DNA of 6,481 bases from Bacillota bacterium (GTDB taxonomy: Bacteria > Bacillota > Clostridia > Oscillospirales > Butyricicoccaceae): assembly GCA_030705725.1 (NCBI GenBank), contig JAUZPW010000085.1, positions 1-6,481 on the forward strand. The letters run 5' to 3'. The notes beneath the pieces were generated by a model that had not been told where the DNA came from, ran no database searches, and saw only the letters and a list, made by a program, of their open reading frames with translations. This document shows positions 6,355-6,481 of the stretch, piece by piece. A program made the position numbers and the translations under genes. Every line of letters begins with the position of its first letter. Position 1 is the first letter of the stretch.

Positions 6355-6394
6355 ACGACAGACGGGTTTTTGAAATCCGTCTGTTGTTATTTTT
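6355..6394 (+). terminator. Intrinsic terminator after the lipoprotein gene
   Basis: ACGACAGACGGGTTT, a TTG loop and AAATCCGTCTGTTGT can form a 15-bp stem with two G-U pairs, followed by TATTTTT. It starts 21 bases after the stop codon. This is a textbook rho-independent terminator on the plus strand. Confidence 0.92.
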
Positions 6395-6447
6395 GCCCTG
6401 AGCCCGGCATATATATTATTAACTCGCCGTATTTAGGGATGAAGCAG

Positions 6448-6481
6448 ATGAAAAAGGGCAAAAAAAATAAACGTGCTGTTA
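6448..6481 (+). CDS. Probable start of a further gene (cut by the window edge)
   Basis: Only eleven codons are visible, reading MKKGKKNKRAV. The lysine-rich start resembles the N-terminus of an exported or membrane protein. AGGG (6435-6438) lies 9 bases before this ATG. An in-frame ATG at 6439 is possible but would have no ribosome binding site. AT-rich sequence at 6411-6420 could hold a -10 box. Too little is present to assign a function. Confidence 0.4.
   Translation, partial: MKKGKKNKRAV

Overview
The window looks like a chromosomal segment of an anaerobic, low-to-mid GC Gram-positive bacterium (Clostridia-like). The evidence is an electron-bifurcating NfnAB pair, strong AGGAGG-type ribosome binding sites with TTG and GTG starts, a cobalamin riboswitch with an intrinsic terminator, a small lipoprotein, and a secreted multidomain surface protein. 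The taxonomic call is an inference from gene content; no rRNA or species-specific marker is present.

Layout. Positions 1-2271 (minus) hold the N-terminal 757 codons of a large exported protein that runs off the left edge. It has a signal peptide, an all-helical prenyltransferase/transcobalamin-like repeat domain, a divergent DUF4430-like domain, a beta-rich spacer domain, a clear DUF4430 (transcobalamin C-terminal-like) domain, and what looks like the start of a second helical domain. Positions 2272-2586 contain no gene but hold a complete regulatory leader for it: a sigma-A-type promoter, a cobalamin (B12) riboswitch aptamer, a candidate antiterminator, an intrinsic terminator and a strong ribosome binding site. 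Positions 2587-5593 (minus) are a tight cluster, nfnA-nfnB-xth, encoding the two subunits of NADH-dependent reduced ferredoxin:NADP+ oxidoreductase and an exonuclease III-type AP endonuclease. A 164-base divergent intergenic region (5594-5757) has candidate promoters in both directions and an AT-rich palindrome. Positions 5758-6333 (plus) encode a small lipoprotein followed by a very good intrinsic terminator. A further plus-strand gene probably starts at 6448 and leaves the right edge.

How it fits together. The most interesting unit is the left half. A protein built from the same two domain types as animal intrinsic factor and transcobalamin (helical barrel plus DUF4430-like beta domain) sits directly behind a cobalamin riboswitch. 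Repression by B12 and the domain types independently point to B12 capture at the cell surface. The nfnAB-xth cluster is a housekeeping redox and DNA-repair unit. No terminator is visible between xth and the riboswitch promoter, so the riboswitch terminator may also act on read-through from this cluster.
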